Source: Sistotremastrum niveocremeum HHB9708
Lineage: Eukaryota > Basidiomycota > Agaricomycetes > Sistotremastrales > Sistotremastraceae
DNA length: 64,000 nucleotides
NCBI GenBank assembly: GCA_001630475.1
Contig: KV419398.1
Location: forward strand, 595,825 to 659,824
Reading direction: 5' to 3'
Positions 12,720 through 24,333 of this stretch are shown piece by piece; positions within the stretch are counted from its first letter, which is position 1, and the number at the start of each line of letters is the position of its first letter. Made by a program: the position numbers and the translations under genes. The notes below the pieces were generated by a model. It was not told the DNA's origin. It was given only the letters and a program-made list of their open reading frames with translations, and made no database searches.

Positions 12720-13944
12720 TGAAATCTGCGCTTCGACTTTGTAAACGAAAGGTGCGACACGATGAAGTTTCGTGCGAAATATTATGAGTTAATTAAGGTA
12801 GCCTGAGCCTTTATTGGTTCGCTGCCTTCAGTGCTCAGCAGAAAGATAGGTCACGGACAAGGTGAGAAAATCGTGGTCACAGCGTGACCCTAAAGGCGTC
12901 GAGCTCGGCATCGCGGCATCGAGAGCTTTGGCCTCTTGCATCATGCATGTTTTATACCGCACCGACTCTGCTCGAGGCTAGAGCAATGTTCAGCTCAGCA
13001 GCAGCTCAAAAGATTGAAGCGTTAATCTTCGAATTTCTCAACCAAGTCATATCTGGCGACGTCCATGTTTTTATTCTATCAACCAGTGCAAATCGACACC
13101 GGTACCGGTCATCGAATTATCCACTGCGAGTGAAGGGGCTTTGATGAGGTATTTGGGAGGCAACAGTCTTTTGACTTTAGCTCGTCAAGCCTGGCGGCAC
13201 TCCTCTCGAACCTCGCGCAGCTCGCCTGTCACGCTTGTCGGGAGGGTTTGGTAAAAGACGGAACTTGCTTTACGTAGAAAGTGATGATGCATTTGCAAAA
13301 GGGGATTCACAAAAATGGGTAGGTCTATTCATTATCTAAGACGTATAAAGCTCTCTCAACATCTTCAGCAGGTTCTGCACAGAAACGCGAGGCCCTGATT
13401 CAGTCGGCCTTCAAATGCCACCTCAGGATTTCGAAAACTCAGGCCCCATTCGAAGATGAAAGGAAACGACGACGAAACCAGAAGTCATGCTCACATGTTG
13501 AGACATCTCATACCCTGCCAATAGCAGGCGAAACACGGATCTCGTCATCGGAGTCGATCGCCGATTATGAACGACGTAAGTCATAACGTCTATTCTCAGG
13601 GAAAAGAGGAGCGAGGAAAGGACACTGCAACGTGATATGAACCCTGCTGCTTATCTCTGAAAGAGATACATTGCTACGAACTATCACGGTTCAGAGGGCC
13701 ATGCCCCTGGTATTGCGACCGCGCACTCTCTGAGCTACATTTTCCTCAGAGACTCCCTGGAATCAGTCAATGGCATCGCCAGGACGGTCCTGATGTACTC
13801 TTTTCAGCTGTCAACGTCTTCTTAAAATACACCCTGGATAGTCGAGGAACGGGCGCATGGCGGGGTCTTGGGATGGGTCCGCCCTCCGGGTCTTGATGGA
13901 ATGTTCTAAAGCAGTGTTTCAGGCGAGGCATGAGCAGGGGTGAC
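12720..13944. other. Intergenic before questin-oxidase-like gene 1
   Basis: More than 1.2 kb with no exon I can support. Short open frames, including one at 12884..13144, have no domain or splice context. The right end is the promoter of the gene starting at 14041. Confidence 0.4.
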
Positions 13945-13952
13945 TATATAAA
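13945..13952 (+). promoter_or_regulatory. TATA box of questin-oxidase-like gene 1
   Basis: TATATAAA lies 89 bp before the ATG at 14041, a usual core-promoter distance in this type of fungus. A TATA element is also seen upstream of the paralog at 43.8 kb, which suggests both copies have regulated rather than constitutive promoters. Confidence 0.55.
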
Positions 13953-14040
13953 CGAGGTGAGTGTCGTTTGATATCTTCTTGTATTCTCTGTCCTCAGAGT
14001 CTCCAAAGACTGTATCGTTCCGATATCATTCTCGTCCACC

Positions 14041-15909
14041 ATGTCTTTCCATCTCTTCCAAGGCCTCCTCGGTCTTCCGGGCGCATCCGCCAAGTCGCGT
14101 GCAGTTCTTGCTGAATTGCTTCAACAAAACTACGAGCAGTATCATTGCCTATTCCATCCCATTGGATTCCACAATCATCTACCACACCAGTCAGTCTAAG
14201 TCTAATCCCTCCTTGTGCAATGCCTGACATGTTTTAGTCTTCTGACTGCATACGACCTTGGAGCTTCTCCTTCTCTTCTAAAAGCGATATACGAAAACGA
14301 AAAGCTCGTCCAACGAGCGATTGACCCGGCGAAGAATGGATCCAGCTTAACAAACGTCCCAGCTCCGGGCGACGTCACCGCAGAGACTTGGAAGCAGTGG
14401 TTGGGAGACGAAAGGTATGGGTGTTCATTGCTCGAATTCTTGCCGATCTCTCAAACCGTCGGCAGAGCGTATTTCGCATATCTACATTTCTTTTCCGAAG
14501 TTGTTCCGAAGTGTGGTATTTCGGTTTCACTAGAGAAATACATCTTTTCGTCCGAGGCAAATTCTGGCGGAGCATGTATGCTTCTTCGCCTATTTTCTTT
14601 ACTGTGAGTTGCCATATTCGCATCCCTACCTACGGCCAACTGATCTCTATACATATGCACAGGATGCATCCCTTGCTACAGCTCGGTGTGAGGTTTCAAC
14701 TCGTTTCATATCTTCCTGGATTGCTGATAACGGGTTTTCAAAGTTCGGTACCGAATTCAATAGCGAAATCATTGTCGCCGAAGGTGAGACTTTCATCATG
14801 CAGCAAAATAGAGCTATCCCTGAAGAATTCTCACAGCCCTTGCGCAAACTGCCGTTCATCAACGCGGGCTGATTACACCTGACATTGGTGTTGGACCAAA
14901 TGCATACACCCCAAGCCTTGATCTTCTTCCTGAGGCAAATTTAGGCCTCTCTTTGATGGAAGTACTGCGAGAGGTGTACGACGATCCACTGCTCGAACCC
15001 ATTCCTTATGATGGTGGTCACGATTATCCTGCTCGTCACGTCAAGCTATTGCAGGGAGGAAGAGGTCCTCGAGTCCAGAAGCTCGTTGCACGCTGGTTCA
15101 TCGATCTGGAGAACGTCGAACGAAACGTCGAAGAATGTCTCTGGATGACTACGCTCATTCTCTTCTCGAGCGGTCGCAAAGATAGGATGATTCGTCTGGA
15201 CTTCTTCACTGCGCACTTCCACACATCCGCCCTTTCTCTTCTGCCCACACTCAAATACATCGGAAAACCACAGTACAAAGCCGACTTTCTACGCATGTGG
15301 CTCTATTTGACGCTACTGCTATTCATCGACCGAGGTCGTCCTGAGATCAAACCACAATTACTCATGTCTTATACCGACACTCCACGACCCCCTATCCACT
15401 CTTCCCCCCAAGCCGACGCTTCAGCTCTCGCGAATCCAGCATTGGACGATAATTACAATCCGTGGCCGGCGATGTTGGCTTCCACCCTCCATCATCCAGA
15501 CACGCATGTCCTCAAAGTGTTCCGAACGCTCTACTTCGCAGCGCACAAATACGGGACGCGTGGAACCGGCGAAGCTCCTGGTGCATTCCACGCCAATACA
15601 GGCATAGAGACGCATTCAGGTATCTCGCAAGCCGATGGGACCATCTTTGTGCGAGCAGCAGGGATGTTACTCGATACATGGGGGTGGGTCACGCATGGCG
15701 AATCAAAAGGATATTGGGACAGGAGTGCGATTGGTTGGGAGGAAGCATGGGCTGTCCCTGACGAAGTGAATGCTGAGCAGTGGAAAGTAGCACAGATATC
15801 GAATTTGGAGGATGCCCTTTCAAATTGGCAGACCCAGTCCGGGTCCGTCTCGATTGCGAATCTCTCCAGAAAAAATATCATATCGGGCCAACTAATGTCC
15901 CGACCCTAA
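14041..15909 (+). CDS. Questin-oxidase-like protein 1 (DUF4243 family)
   Basis: Multi-exon gene of the questin oxidase / AflY-like family (Pfam PF14027). Characterised members carry out oxidative ring opening in fungal anthraquinone-derived pathways; most family members have no known substrate. The N-terminal exon gives MSFHLFQGLLGLPGAS and EQYHCLFHPIGFHNHLPHQ, then HLLTAYDLGASPSLLKAIYENE after an intron. Later exons carry HPLLQLG, VAEALAQTAVHQRGLITPD and, in the long last exon (from about 14849), YDGGHDYPARH and DFFTAHFHTSAL. These His-rich blocks are typical family features. The small middle exons (14.4-14.85 kb) were joined by eye and are the least certain part. The C-terminus is longer than that of the copy at 42 kb. 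There is no polyketide synthase nearby, so it is not obviously in a biosynthetic cluster. Confidence 0.8.
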
Positions 15910-16214
15910 AGTTCGCTCTTGCTCATATGATACAAATAAAATTATCTTCCAGTTAAACGACAATTAGGTCAGAAATGTCGTTGCATTGACCCTTGTTCCG
16001 CGATTGAACTGGCGAATATGCCAAAATCTGAGGGCAGTGGGCCGAAAGTTTTCGCGGGTCGCACAGGCTATTGGGGCATCAAAGAGACTCTCTAGAAGAA
16101 TTTCTACGATGAATTTCAACTTGCGACTTCAGCCAAGAGATTCCAAGAAATTGTTTATTATTATTATGGTACAGCAATATATACAACTGTGGGCTGAGCC
16201 GATTGTGGGGAACT

Positions 16215-17879
16215 CTACAGCGACGTAGGGCATGAATGACGTCCCGCTGCTTCAGACAAAATCTGATCAACGAGGGCATCGTCTCCCTTGTGCCACGACC
16301 CAATGACTTTACCCTGCCATTTCCCCTTACCCCCACCACCCTTGATACGTCCCTCGAAGTTCACTTTGACCAATTCACCCGCTTTCTTCACCAACGCATC
16401 GTCTGACCCTGTAAGGAGAAGACAGCCACCGAGTGTGCCTGATGCACTGATAGGTCCCGAAGATAGTGCAGCTAGCCATTTCCCATCAGAGGGTGGGGTG
16501 AACGAATGTAAGATCGAGGTCAAGAATTCGACGTCGGTGCTTTCCTCTTCCCGATGGATCTTTCCTACGTGCACCCCGTTTATTTCCTTGAGCGAAGCGG
16601 CGAGTTGGATAGCGTATGCAGCGCAACTTTCTGCACGAAGAACCTTCTCTCTCCTCGTCGCGTCTTTTTTGCCCTTCAGCAGCTGTCCGAGACGTTCGTT
16701 GATATCGGGAGGTCCACATTCGAGTTGCAAGCCAACGTCTTTCACGAGTGCGTGAGCAGTCGCAAGGCTCTTCGTCAGCGCATCGCCTACGACAAAGTTG
16801 ATACGAGAACGAGGAGGACCCGACATGGCTGTTACGCCTGGGAATATGAACAGCGAACCGAGGAAGGCGAGGGAAGGGTGATGCGTGCCACAGCAAGGGT
16901 TGACATCGAGATTGTCAATGGTGATGTATCGAATCACGCCGTCTCGATAATCTTCGGGAAGGGTTCCTGGACGTTCGTGGTCCGATTCCAACCGAACGTT
17001 GACACGGACCCTCGTGCCGTTTTGAATAATATCGTTGCATCGTTGCACGACGTAAGCGATTTCTTCTTCTGACGGCGCGCGTTCCATGTCTACGTAAGAT
17101 GGTTGGCCGGATGTGGATAGTTGCCAGCCTAGAGTCTCGTTTTTCAGTTCATGCTCGAACACGGCGGATAACAGGTGCTGTCCTGTATGCTGTTGCATGT
17201 CTAGATGGTCGTCAGTTTTTGCGCAAAGAGACGAGGCCCGATAACGCACGATATTTTCGACGAGCCCAATCCACTTCCATATGCACTTCAGCTCCTACCA
17301 CCCATCCATGAGCAGCGGGGTCCGAGCCAGTGGGAAACCGGACGAGGTGAACAGCATCAAGTTTCCTTCGAAAAGCACTGTCGACTTTCACAGAATCCCA
17401 ATCAGTCCCCTTTTTCGTCTGCAGGCTCAGGACGCCAGTATCGTATGGTTGACCGCCTCCTTCGGGAAAAATCACTGAATCGAACAGCGTATCAATATCA
17501 GAACCAGTAGAATAAGCCGAAGGCGGACCTGTATCCTCAAATTCGATCTCCCATTCCTCGGCTTCTGAGGCAGCTGCCTGTGCTTTCTTATCGGCCTTTT
17601 TTGGCTTTCCTTTCGTGGTGGCCATCTCGGCTGTTTTCTTCTCCATTCGAGTAATGATAGAGTCGAGCGAACGCAACGTTGGATCCACTATGATTATATA
17701 GAGCAATTAGCTGCGATATCTTGTGGTAAAAACGTTATACACTAACTTTGACATGCTAGCAATCCAACGAATCTACGGGGCTTGGGATGATAGTTCTCTG
17801 GCAAGGTCAAGTAGTCCTGAGGGAGTCGATAGGGAGGGAGATTGAGAACATTGGGATTGATGACCGTCACGGCTGCCAT
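16215..17879 (-). CDS. AlaX-type alanyl-tRNA editing protein
   Basis: Free-standing relative of the editing domain of alanyl-tRNA synthetase (AARSD1/AlaX group), which removes serine or glycine wrongly attached to tRNA-Ala. The start at 17879 gives MAAVTVINPNVLNLPPYRLP, followed by an intron near 17.7 kb and another near 17.2 kb. The zinc-binding editing motifs are visible: HTGQH in DMQQHTGQHLLSAVFE (HxxxH) and CCGTHH (CxxxH). The substrate pocket region FPEGGGQPYDTG precedes them, as in the family. The C-terminal part ends in a Gly-rich segment (GRIKGGGGKGKWQGK) comparable to the C-Ala/DHHA1-like end. All key residues are present, so it should be active in the cytosol. It is a conserved housekeeping gene, divergent from the small gene at 18.2 kb. 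Confidence 0.85.
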
Positions 17880-18217
17880 TGTTAACGTGTGTGCTGTACG
17901 TCGGAGAGCTTGAAGTTATGAGTCAGCGCCGCATCTGCCATTTGATCCTGGCACATGTGAGAAACAGAATGTGCCAGAACGTAAGGAGAACTCACTGGGC
18001 GGACAGTACACTATCTTTCTGCGAAAATGACAGCAATATCTTCGACCTCCTGATGCGGCAATTTTTCTGAACATAGCAGGCGTCGAAAGCAGAAATCAGC
18101 TGGGAATTCAATTCCATGCCGCTTATTCGCTGAGGCGGGCGCTAAAGTCACTTATTTTCGACAATTTGACTGGCGACACTTTGAATCAGAAACAACTCTG
18201 GGATCACCTTGCGCAAT

Positions 18218-19036
18218 ATGTTTCGTCTTACAGGACGATTATCTCGAGCTGCATCTACCCCTGTAGCTAGCACTCGGCGAGGAATAGCGTCGACGTCATC
18301 TTTACGGAACCAAAGTCAAAGTCAGGCGGCAGTCCAGGAACAGGGCATCTCTCGACCTTTATACTACCACCTACTTCAGCCAGCCAAACAAGCATGGGCA
18401 GTGTCATTCCTTCCAGAACCTCCTAAAACGCCTGAGAGCCCTACGATCCTGGGGTATCTGCCCGCTAAACTGGCGAGTGAGGAAGCAGATTCGGACGCGT
18501 TGGAACTGAACGACTTTCGCGAAAATCGTACGTGACGACTTCACTTTCATACCTCTGTATCTGATGTGCTAATCCACAGCGGCTTTTATGTCTCTCCTAC
18601 ACAGCACTATTCAGAAAGCGTTGAGCGATGGAGTCGACGAGACACTAAAAGCCGAAGCGATACAGCGCGGAGAAGGCTGGCTGCACATAAACGGCACGTC
18701 ATCAAAGTCTCCCCAAATGATGCCCGTATGACCGCTAATCTTTCCCGCAGATGAGAGGAACGTGCCCGCACTAGGGCGTATCAACGATCCTGAGGACATA
18801 GTTGCCAGTGTCATGGTTGAGGACGGAAAGGTCAGTATCATCTCTACATTCACGACTCAAGCAACTTATAACATCAGCACAGATCCTTCCTGATACTTAT
18901 CAAGTGATGCCCACATATCGCCTGATCACGACCGACGGACCAATCAGACTTCCTCACGGGTTGGACGAAAGACTCTCGGAGACTTTAGAACAACTTCAGA
19001 CTGACGACAGTGGCGCTGCACGGGATCACAAAGAGT
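18218..19036 (+). CDS. Conserved fungal protein, putative mitochondrial
   Basis: Four exons join to a protein of about 210 residues. The first 35 residues (MFRLTGRLSRAASTPVASTR onward) are rich in Arg, Ser and Ala with no acids, as in a mitochondrial presequence. After introns at about 18.53, 18.71 and 18.83 kb the protein reads AFMSLLHSTIQKALSDGV, GWLHINDERNVPALGRI, EDIVASVMVEDGKILPDTYQ and YRLITTDGPIRLPHGLDERL. I recognise the style of a small conserved Agaricomycete protein but no named domain. The start is the first ATG in frame with the presequence. Function unknown. Confidence 0.65.
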
Positions 19037-19039
19037 GAA

Positions 19040-19629
19040 TACTCGTGTACGAGCTTGGTCGGTGCCTTCGTGAATTCTCCACTCTTAGATTCCTGGCTAA
19101 CTTGCTGGTATGTATAGATCCTGATCACGACTGCCTGTATCACGACTACTTTATCGCCCCCTATAGATATATTTCTGCCGAACTAAATCACTTGTGCAAT
19201 ATCAATACTCCGAGCCGGAAATCCTGATCTTGTTGAGACAAGCTTATGTGCCTTACCTTGATGCAGGGAACATGGACGTACCCAAGACCAAAAAGACCCG
19301 ACATCTGTCAACCTGTCTGTTGCGTAACTTGCGTTCATCTTCCACAAAATTCTGGCGTCCACGGGGGCATCTTTACCTTGGCTCTCGGGATGTGAGGGAT
19401 ATGGAAAGAGGTCGAGATAAGCGCTTGACATTGCGCAGACTACAGTACTATTATAAGTTGACTACATATGCACAAAACGAATGCTACAACAATACTAGGA
19501 ATAATGATATGGAATGATAATAAAATGATGGCGATGCAGAAAAGTGAAAAGACAATGATCCTGATAATAGACTAATAATTGAAACTACCTGCGCAATGAA
19601 ATCTCATCCGATGATTGAACAGGGAACAC
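19040..19629. other. Intergenic, no gene recognised
   Basis: Convergent 3' regions of the small mitochondrial-type gene and the proline-rich gene. The right part (19440-19610) is AT-rich with several AATAA-like words, consistent with transcript ends. Confidence 0.4.
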
Positions 19630-22373
19630 TCAGACTTGAGGCCCAGGGGGAAGACCAACCAATCGAATCGAGCGACGCGGCTCCTTGACAGCAAGCGCAG
19701 GCTTCACTGTCTGATTTCTCGGAGAGAAAATAGTCTCGAGTTTCTCAAGGGCAACCGAACTTCCTTCAAGTTGATTGTCGATGGTGGCGGAGGTGGAGGC
19801 GATTCTATCCCTAGGGGCACTTGACGAGTATCCTTGACGCGTTTCAACGCCTGGAGGATTGGATGGCTGCGCAGACGTTCTCGTGAAGGTGAAATCGAAA
19901 CTTGATCCACCGACCCCTCCAATCTTGCTTCCTTCGCCAATTAGCTCGTTGCTCCCCTGTGCAGATGATCCCTTCAAGCCAACGTCTTGACCTTCGACAA
20001 CCTGAACTTCCTGCTCCAATCGACCCTCGTCCGCCACGATGTTATCTGCTTCAGCTCGCGGAGCCGAACCAGTTGCAAAGTCCTCGGCGACAGACATTTC
20101 GGAGTTAGGAGACTCGACAACCGAAGGCTCAGTTAGAATAGATTTCGTTAGCGGCAACGGCGCTTTCGAAGGTGGAGCAGGTGGGAGGGACGAAGAACGA
20201 CGAGGAAGGGAAGGTCTAGTTGCAATGCGAGATGAACTTGCAGTCGCGTTGGATGAACCAGGTGGGCGAATAGACGCCTGAGTCGATCTCGGACCCCGCG
20301 TTTGGCCAGTAGCACCTGCGTTGGAGATCGTAGAAGCTTTCGATCCGCCGGCTACTCCTTCAGGTCGAGGAGGGGGAGAAGTAAGAGCTTCCGAACGCGC
20401 TCGTTTCCCTCGATTATTGCTATCCAGATCCAACGGGGCTGGAATATGCGTTCTTTTCAGCGGGATGGTACTTGGTGGCGGGGGAGGAGGAGGCGCCGTT
20501 GTTGCCGCTTTACTTGCGGGCTTTTTGGCAGCGGTAGAGGTGGGAGGAGGGGGAGGAGGCACTTTCCCGGCTGCGGCGTTTTCTTCACGAGTTGCGGCAG
20601 GGGCTCGTTTGGTCGACGACGGAAGGGAGGTCTTGCGTTCTCCAGTCGATCCTGACGATGAAGCTGCAGGACCGCCCGGCTGAGCGGTTTTGGAAACCGC
20701 CTGAACCGCGCTACCGCTGGCAGAAGGAGCAGCCCGAGAGGGCTCACGAGTCGATGACGTTGAATCCGCCGATTCCTCCATTTCTGCATCGACCTCCATC
20801 ACCGAGCTCAAGTTTCCTGTACCGAGCACCCTCTGCTTTTCGTTCCGAAAACGAGATCCCGTCCGATCGATGGGTGCCGAATCATTTGAATACAAAGGAG
20901 TCGGAATGGGAGCTGGCTCGAGATCATATGGGGATTGGGAGCATGAGGAGGGCGAGACAGGAATCAACTCGTGATAGTGTATGGCGGGCTCTCGGAATAC
21001 CGAGAGTCGCTTATAAAGACGACTCGTGTGGTCACCGACATCTAGGAGCCTCTCACGAGTCTCCAAATCCTTGACGACGTTGTTGAACCACGGTCTTAAT
21101 TTGTCAACTCTGCATAACCAAGACTTCAGTTCGGACACTTGGCCTCGCGTAAGCTACAGGAGCACATGAGCACCTCAAGGACTCGGATGTATCAATAGAT
21201 GTGCGACGTACCCCATCAACAACCCTACACTGCTCAATGCATACTTCATTGCACGTAATACAATGCTCAAATCCTTCCATAGAGACACTGCCATCAGGTA
21301 ATGATGGAAACGAGTGAAGGAGCACAGCTATGCCGGTCTTGATCGAGCTCGCCCAAACGGTCGCTAACGGTTCGATGGAGAAGTCAACACCGCCGCTTCT
21401 CAACTTCTCGAGCGCCGCGATGATTCGAAGATAGAAGTAATATGTGAAGGGATCGCCGTGCTCCAGCCGCTCGCGCAGAAGCAGGAATAATTTTTCGAAA
21501 AGAGATGTTGCGAAAAGCAAATTGCGGGACGAGTGTATATGCACTTGGATTGGTTCCATAGATTGATCGAAGCAGTCGCCTTGATTCGCGCTGCCGATGT
21601 TGGCGAGTGTTTTGGAAACGACCGTTATGATTGACGACATTTGATTGAAATCGGAAAGGCTTTTGAGCCAGAGCGACGTGAGCGCTTTGACGAAAGCGGG
21701 AAAGACGCCGAATCGTGCATCAGCAGGCAAATTCAGGATGCGATCAGACAGTCTAGAATTCAAACCTCAGTCAGATATGGGAGAGATCAACGACTTTAGG
21801 CACTCAACTGGTTGAGAAGAACCAACGCTTCGTCACTCTTCCCCAGCTGCACTGCCAAACAGACTAAGAGCGATACAATCTCCTCAACGAGGGAATCGTC
21901 ATTCCTGTGGGAGACTTTGGAAATCAGCTTGATCACGGCCTTTGTGACGAAGTCATGAGTTATGGGGAGGGCGAGGTGGGGCCAAGCGGGATTTTCGACC
22001 ATGGACTTCCCAACAGCCGATGCTGTCCTTCTCAAAACAGCTATCCGTTCTTTGGTATCCAGGCCCGGTACGGTTGCGATCTTACTTGTCAAACGGATGG
22101 CCGTAGAGTAGGCCGTTGAAGAACCCGTACGGACACATTCCTCCGAGAGTTCAAAAAACATGTCGAGATCCAGTGGTAGGTTGAGGCTTGGTGCAGATTG
22201 AGTTGTGCTCTTTAAATCGCATTCTGAGGTAGATGTAGTTTGGTTGGAAGTTGAAGTTGTCAACTTGGTCTTTGGTGGTTGCCTTTCGGCCAATTCTGCG
22301 TGTCCGTCAGTGAAGCTGAAATCTCAGTCAATTGAATGAAGCAACGCGTACTAATACTGGATGCTCCAGGCAT
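19630..22373 (-). CDS. Unknown protein, helical N-half and Pro/Ser-rich tail
   Basis: A short first exon (MPGASSI, from 22373) joins to LAERQPPKTKL. The N-terminal half (about 21.1-22.3 kb) is rich in predicted helices (SIIDFVTKAVIKLISKVS-like leucine patterns, LFEKLFLLLRERLEHGDP) and could be an armadillo/TPR-like scaffold. The C-terminal half (19.63-21.1 kb) is low complexity. It has two polyproline runs (PPPPPPTS and PPPPPPPPST), many Ser/Ala and basic patches, and it ends PRRSIRLVGLPPGPQV. Polyproline runs of this type bind SH3, WW or profilin. I do not recognise a named family. Open frames on the opposite strand of the tail are composition artefacts. Confidence 0.65.
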
Positions 22374-23335
22374 AACTAGGTTGCTGTCCCGAGGACCGTG
22401 CTACTGATGATGGTGGGAGGGAAGAAAGGGGGATGGAACGAGCCGAACGACGCAGTCAGTCTCGTCTCTTGTGAGGCGAGTATAATTTCTGCCGGTCAAG
22501 GAGCCATGACGCAATCGATGTATCACGTAGGGGCCTCAATTTACTTGTGGAAGTCCGGCGAGCAACCAACAAGGCTTCAAACTTCAAAGGTTCAGACAAA
22601 TTGATGCCCAAGGATCCGGAAAGAGCTGGCCTGTGGACAATTTCTGTGCGCGTTTTTGGGAACCCATGTACATGTCAATTCATGTGGCGACGTGACTAGT
22701 GAGCAAACGCGTTGCAAGGTCGTCAAGCGGCGCGACGAACGGATGCAGCCGTTGGTCGATCAAGTTTTCGCGGAAATCCGATGCCCGTGGGAACAAGAAC
22801 TGTCGATCGAAGACGAAGACCTCCACCAGCTCCTCCACCCAGAAAGGCAATCTGAACTCCGCTCCCCCGTAGTCTCTGGGCACGGCACATATCCCTTCTT
22901 ATATATTGCTGTCAATTCAAAGCTACTTACATTCATGCATTTGTCTCAGGCTCTACAGTCAAAAGACAAAGCGGAAAACCCTGAATTGTTCATGCTTTAT
23001 ACGTTGGAGACTGGACAGAGTGGGACGGCTCCGGTCTTCGCAATTTCCGTCGAGATCCAAAAGATAATAGAAATTATAGGGATGAGAAAGGGGGAATATC
23101 ATGTTGGGATAAAAGTCGGAGTGGGACCATTCTTGACCTTTCACTCAATGGGCTCTGATTATATAATTACTGAGTTAAGTTTGGGTTTACTTGCAGATAG
23201 CGTAAAATTCCTAGGCGTTTTGGCAGCCCGCGTGATTGAAATTGAGTACATGAACTTGTCCCCCACACAGCTATTCATTTTCCGAGGAAATATTGAATGA
23301 CCTGAGCGGAGTCAGGAAAAAAAAGAAATGAGTGG
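22374..23335. other. Intergenic with uncertain open frame
   Basis: Holds a 214-codon open frame at 22656..23300 (+) and a shorter one on the opposite strand at 22680..22883, with no domain or clear splice signals. The right part is AT-rich. It may be a decayed gene or simply promoter plus spacer; I do not call a gene. Confidence 0.3.
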
Positions 23336-24221
23336 AATAAAATGATATCAGACGAGAATCCCGAGTTCCCTCACCTTGTAGCCACTATTTCCGTCCCCAG
23401 GACAGAACATCATCCCCACTCACCCAGGATGAGATGGCCAGTTCGGTGTTTACAAGGAGAAGCCGAGACTCGTCCACCGGCTGCAGGTCTCACCTAGAGG
23501 GTCGTCAACCATATACCGCCACCTTCCCAGAAGGCTTGACTGAGTTGAACCTGGGTCGCGACATCCAGTTACTCAGCCCTGCGATATATGGCGTTCTTCC
23601 GACTAGGATACCCCGCCCACCGTTATACTATAGGTATGAAGCAATCCTATAAGCCCTTATTTCTCCCCTTGTAGACCCCTTCAAGTCAAGCCGAGAAAGG
23701 CGAAGCAGAACGGCGCCGAAACAAAACACAGACGCCCGACAGCTAACACCCAAGAAAGAACGGCGACGCCGCAAGACTCACTCGACCCCAGAAAACGACA
23801 GCAACACAGAAGCAAAGCTCCGAAATAGCCACCGGGCAGCACAGCAACGCAGCACCACATGTACAACCTGCACTTGAAGGGCTCTACAAGGGGAGAAATA
23901 AGGGATAATAGGACTGACACACACCTATAGTATAACGGTGGGCGGGGTATCCTAGTCGGAAGAACGCCATATATCGCAGGGCTGAGTAACTGGATGTCGC
24001 GACCCAGGTTCAACTCAGTCAAGCCTTCTATGAAGGTGGCGGTATATGGCAGACGACCCTCTAGGTGAGACCTGCAGCCGGTGGACGAGTCTCGGCTTCT
24101 CCTTGTAAACACCGAACTGGCCATCTCGTCCTGGGTGAGTGGGGACGACGTTCTGTCCAATGGATTGAAGCAGTGGCTACTAGGTGAGAGAACCCGGGAC
24201 CTCGTCTGATATCATTTTATT
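23336..24221. mobile_element. Foldback element, ~350-bp inverted arms
   Basis: An 886-bp segment made of two near-identical inverted arms (23336..23686 and 23872..24221) around a 185-bp loop. The outer ends are the inverted pair AATAAAATGATATCAGACGA and its complement. Left and right flanks both read TGG, a possible 3-bp target duplication. Each arm contains the same 5'-ATGGCCAGTTCGG open frame (protein MASSVFTRRSRDSSTGCRSH onward), preserved in both copies with only a few changes. No transposase is visible, so it is non-autonomous. The family is unknown; the 3-bp duplication would fit a CACTA- or PIF-like source but is weak. The high arm identity suggests either recent origin or gene conversion between arms. 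Confidence 0.8.
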
Positions 24222-24333
24222 TGGCTCCATCTTTTTTTGCATCCACAAGGACCACAAGACAAAATATGTCTACGGCATAGGGTCGACAGGTCTATTGTAT
24301 TATCAAATTCGTTCACGCGGGCTGCTGAAACTC

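Noticed and set aside
12884-13144. Open frame upstream of questin-oxidase-like gene 1
   Set aside because: Short, without domain, conserved paralog or splice context.
22656-23300. 214-codon open frame (+) between the proline-rich gene and the foldback element
   Set aside because: No domain, a competing frame on the opposite strand, and an AT-rich composition in its second half; not enough to call a gene.
23434-23652. Open frame in the left foldback arm as an independent gene
   Set aside because: It is duplicated in the inverted arm as part of the repeat and ends at the arm edge; treated as part of the element.
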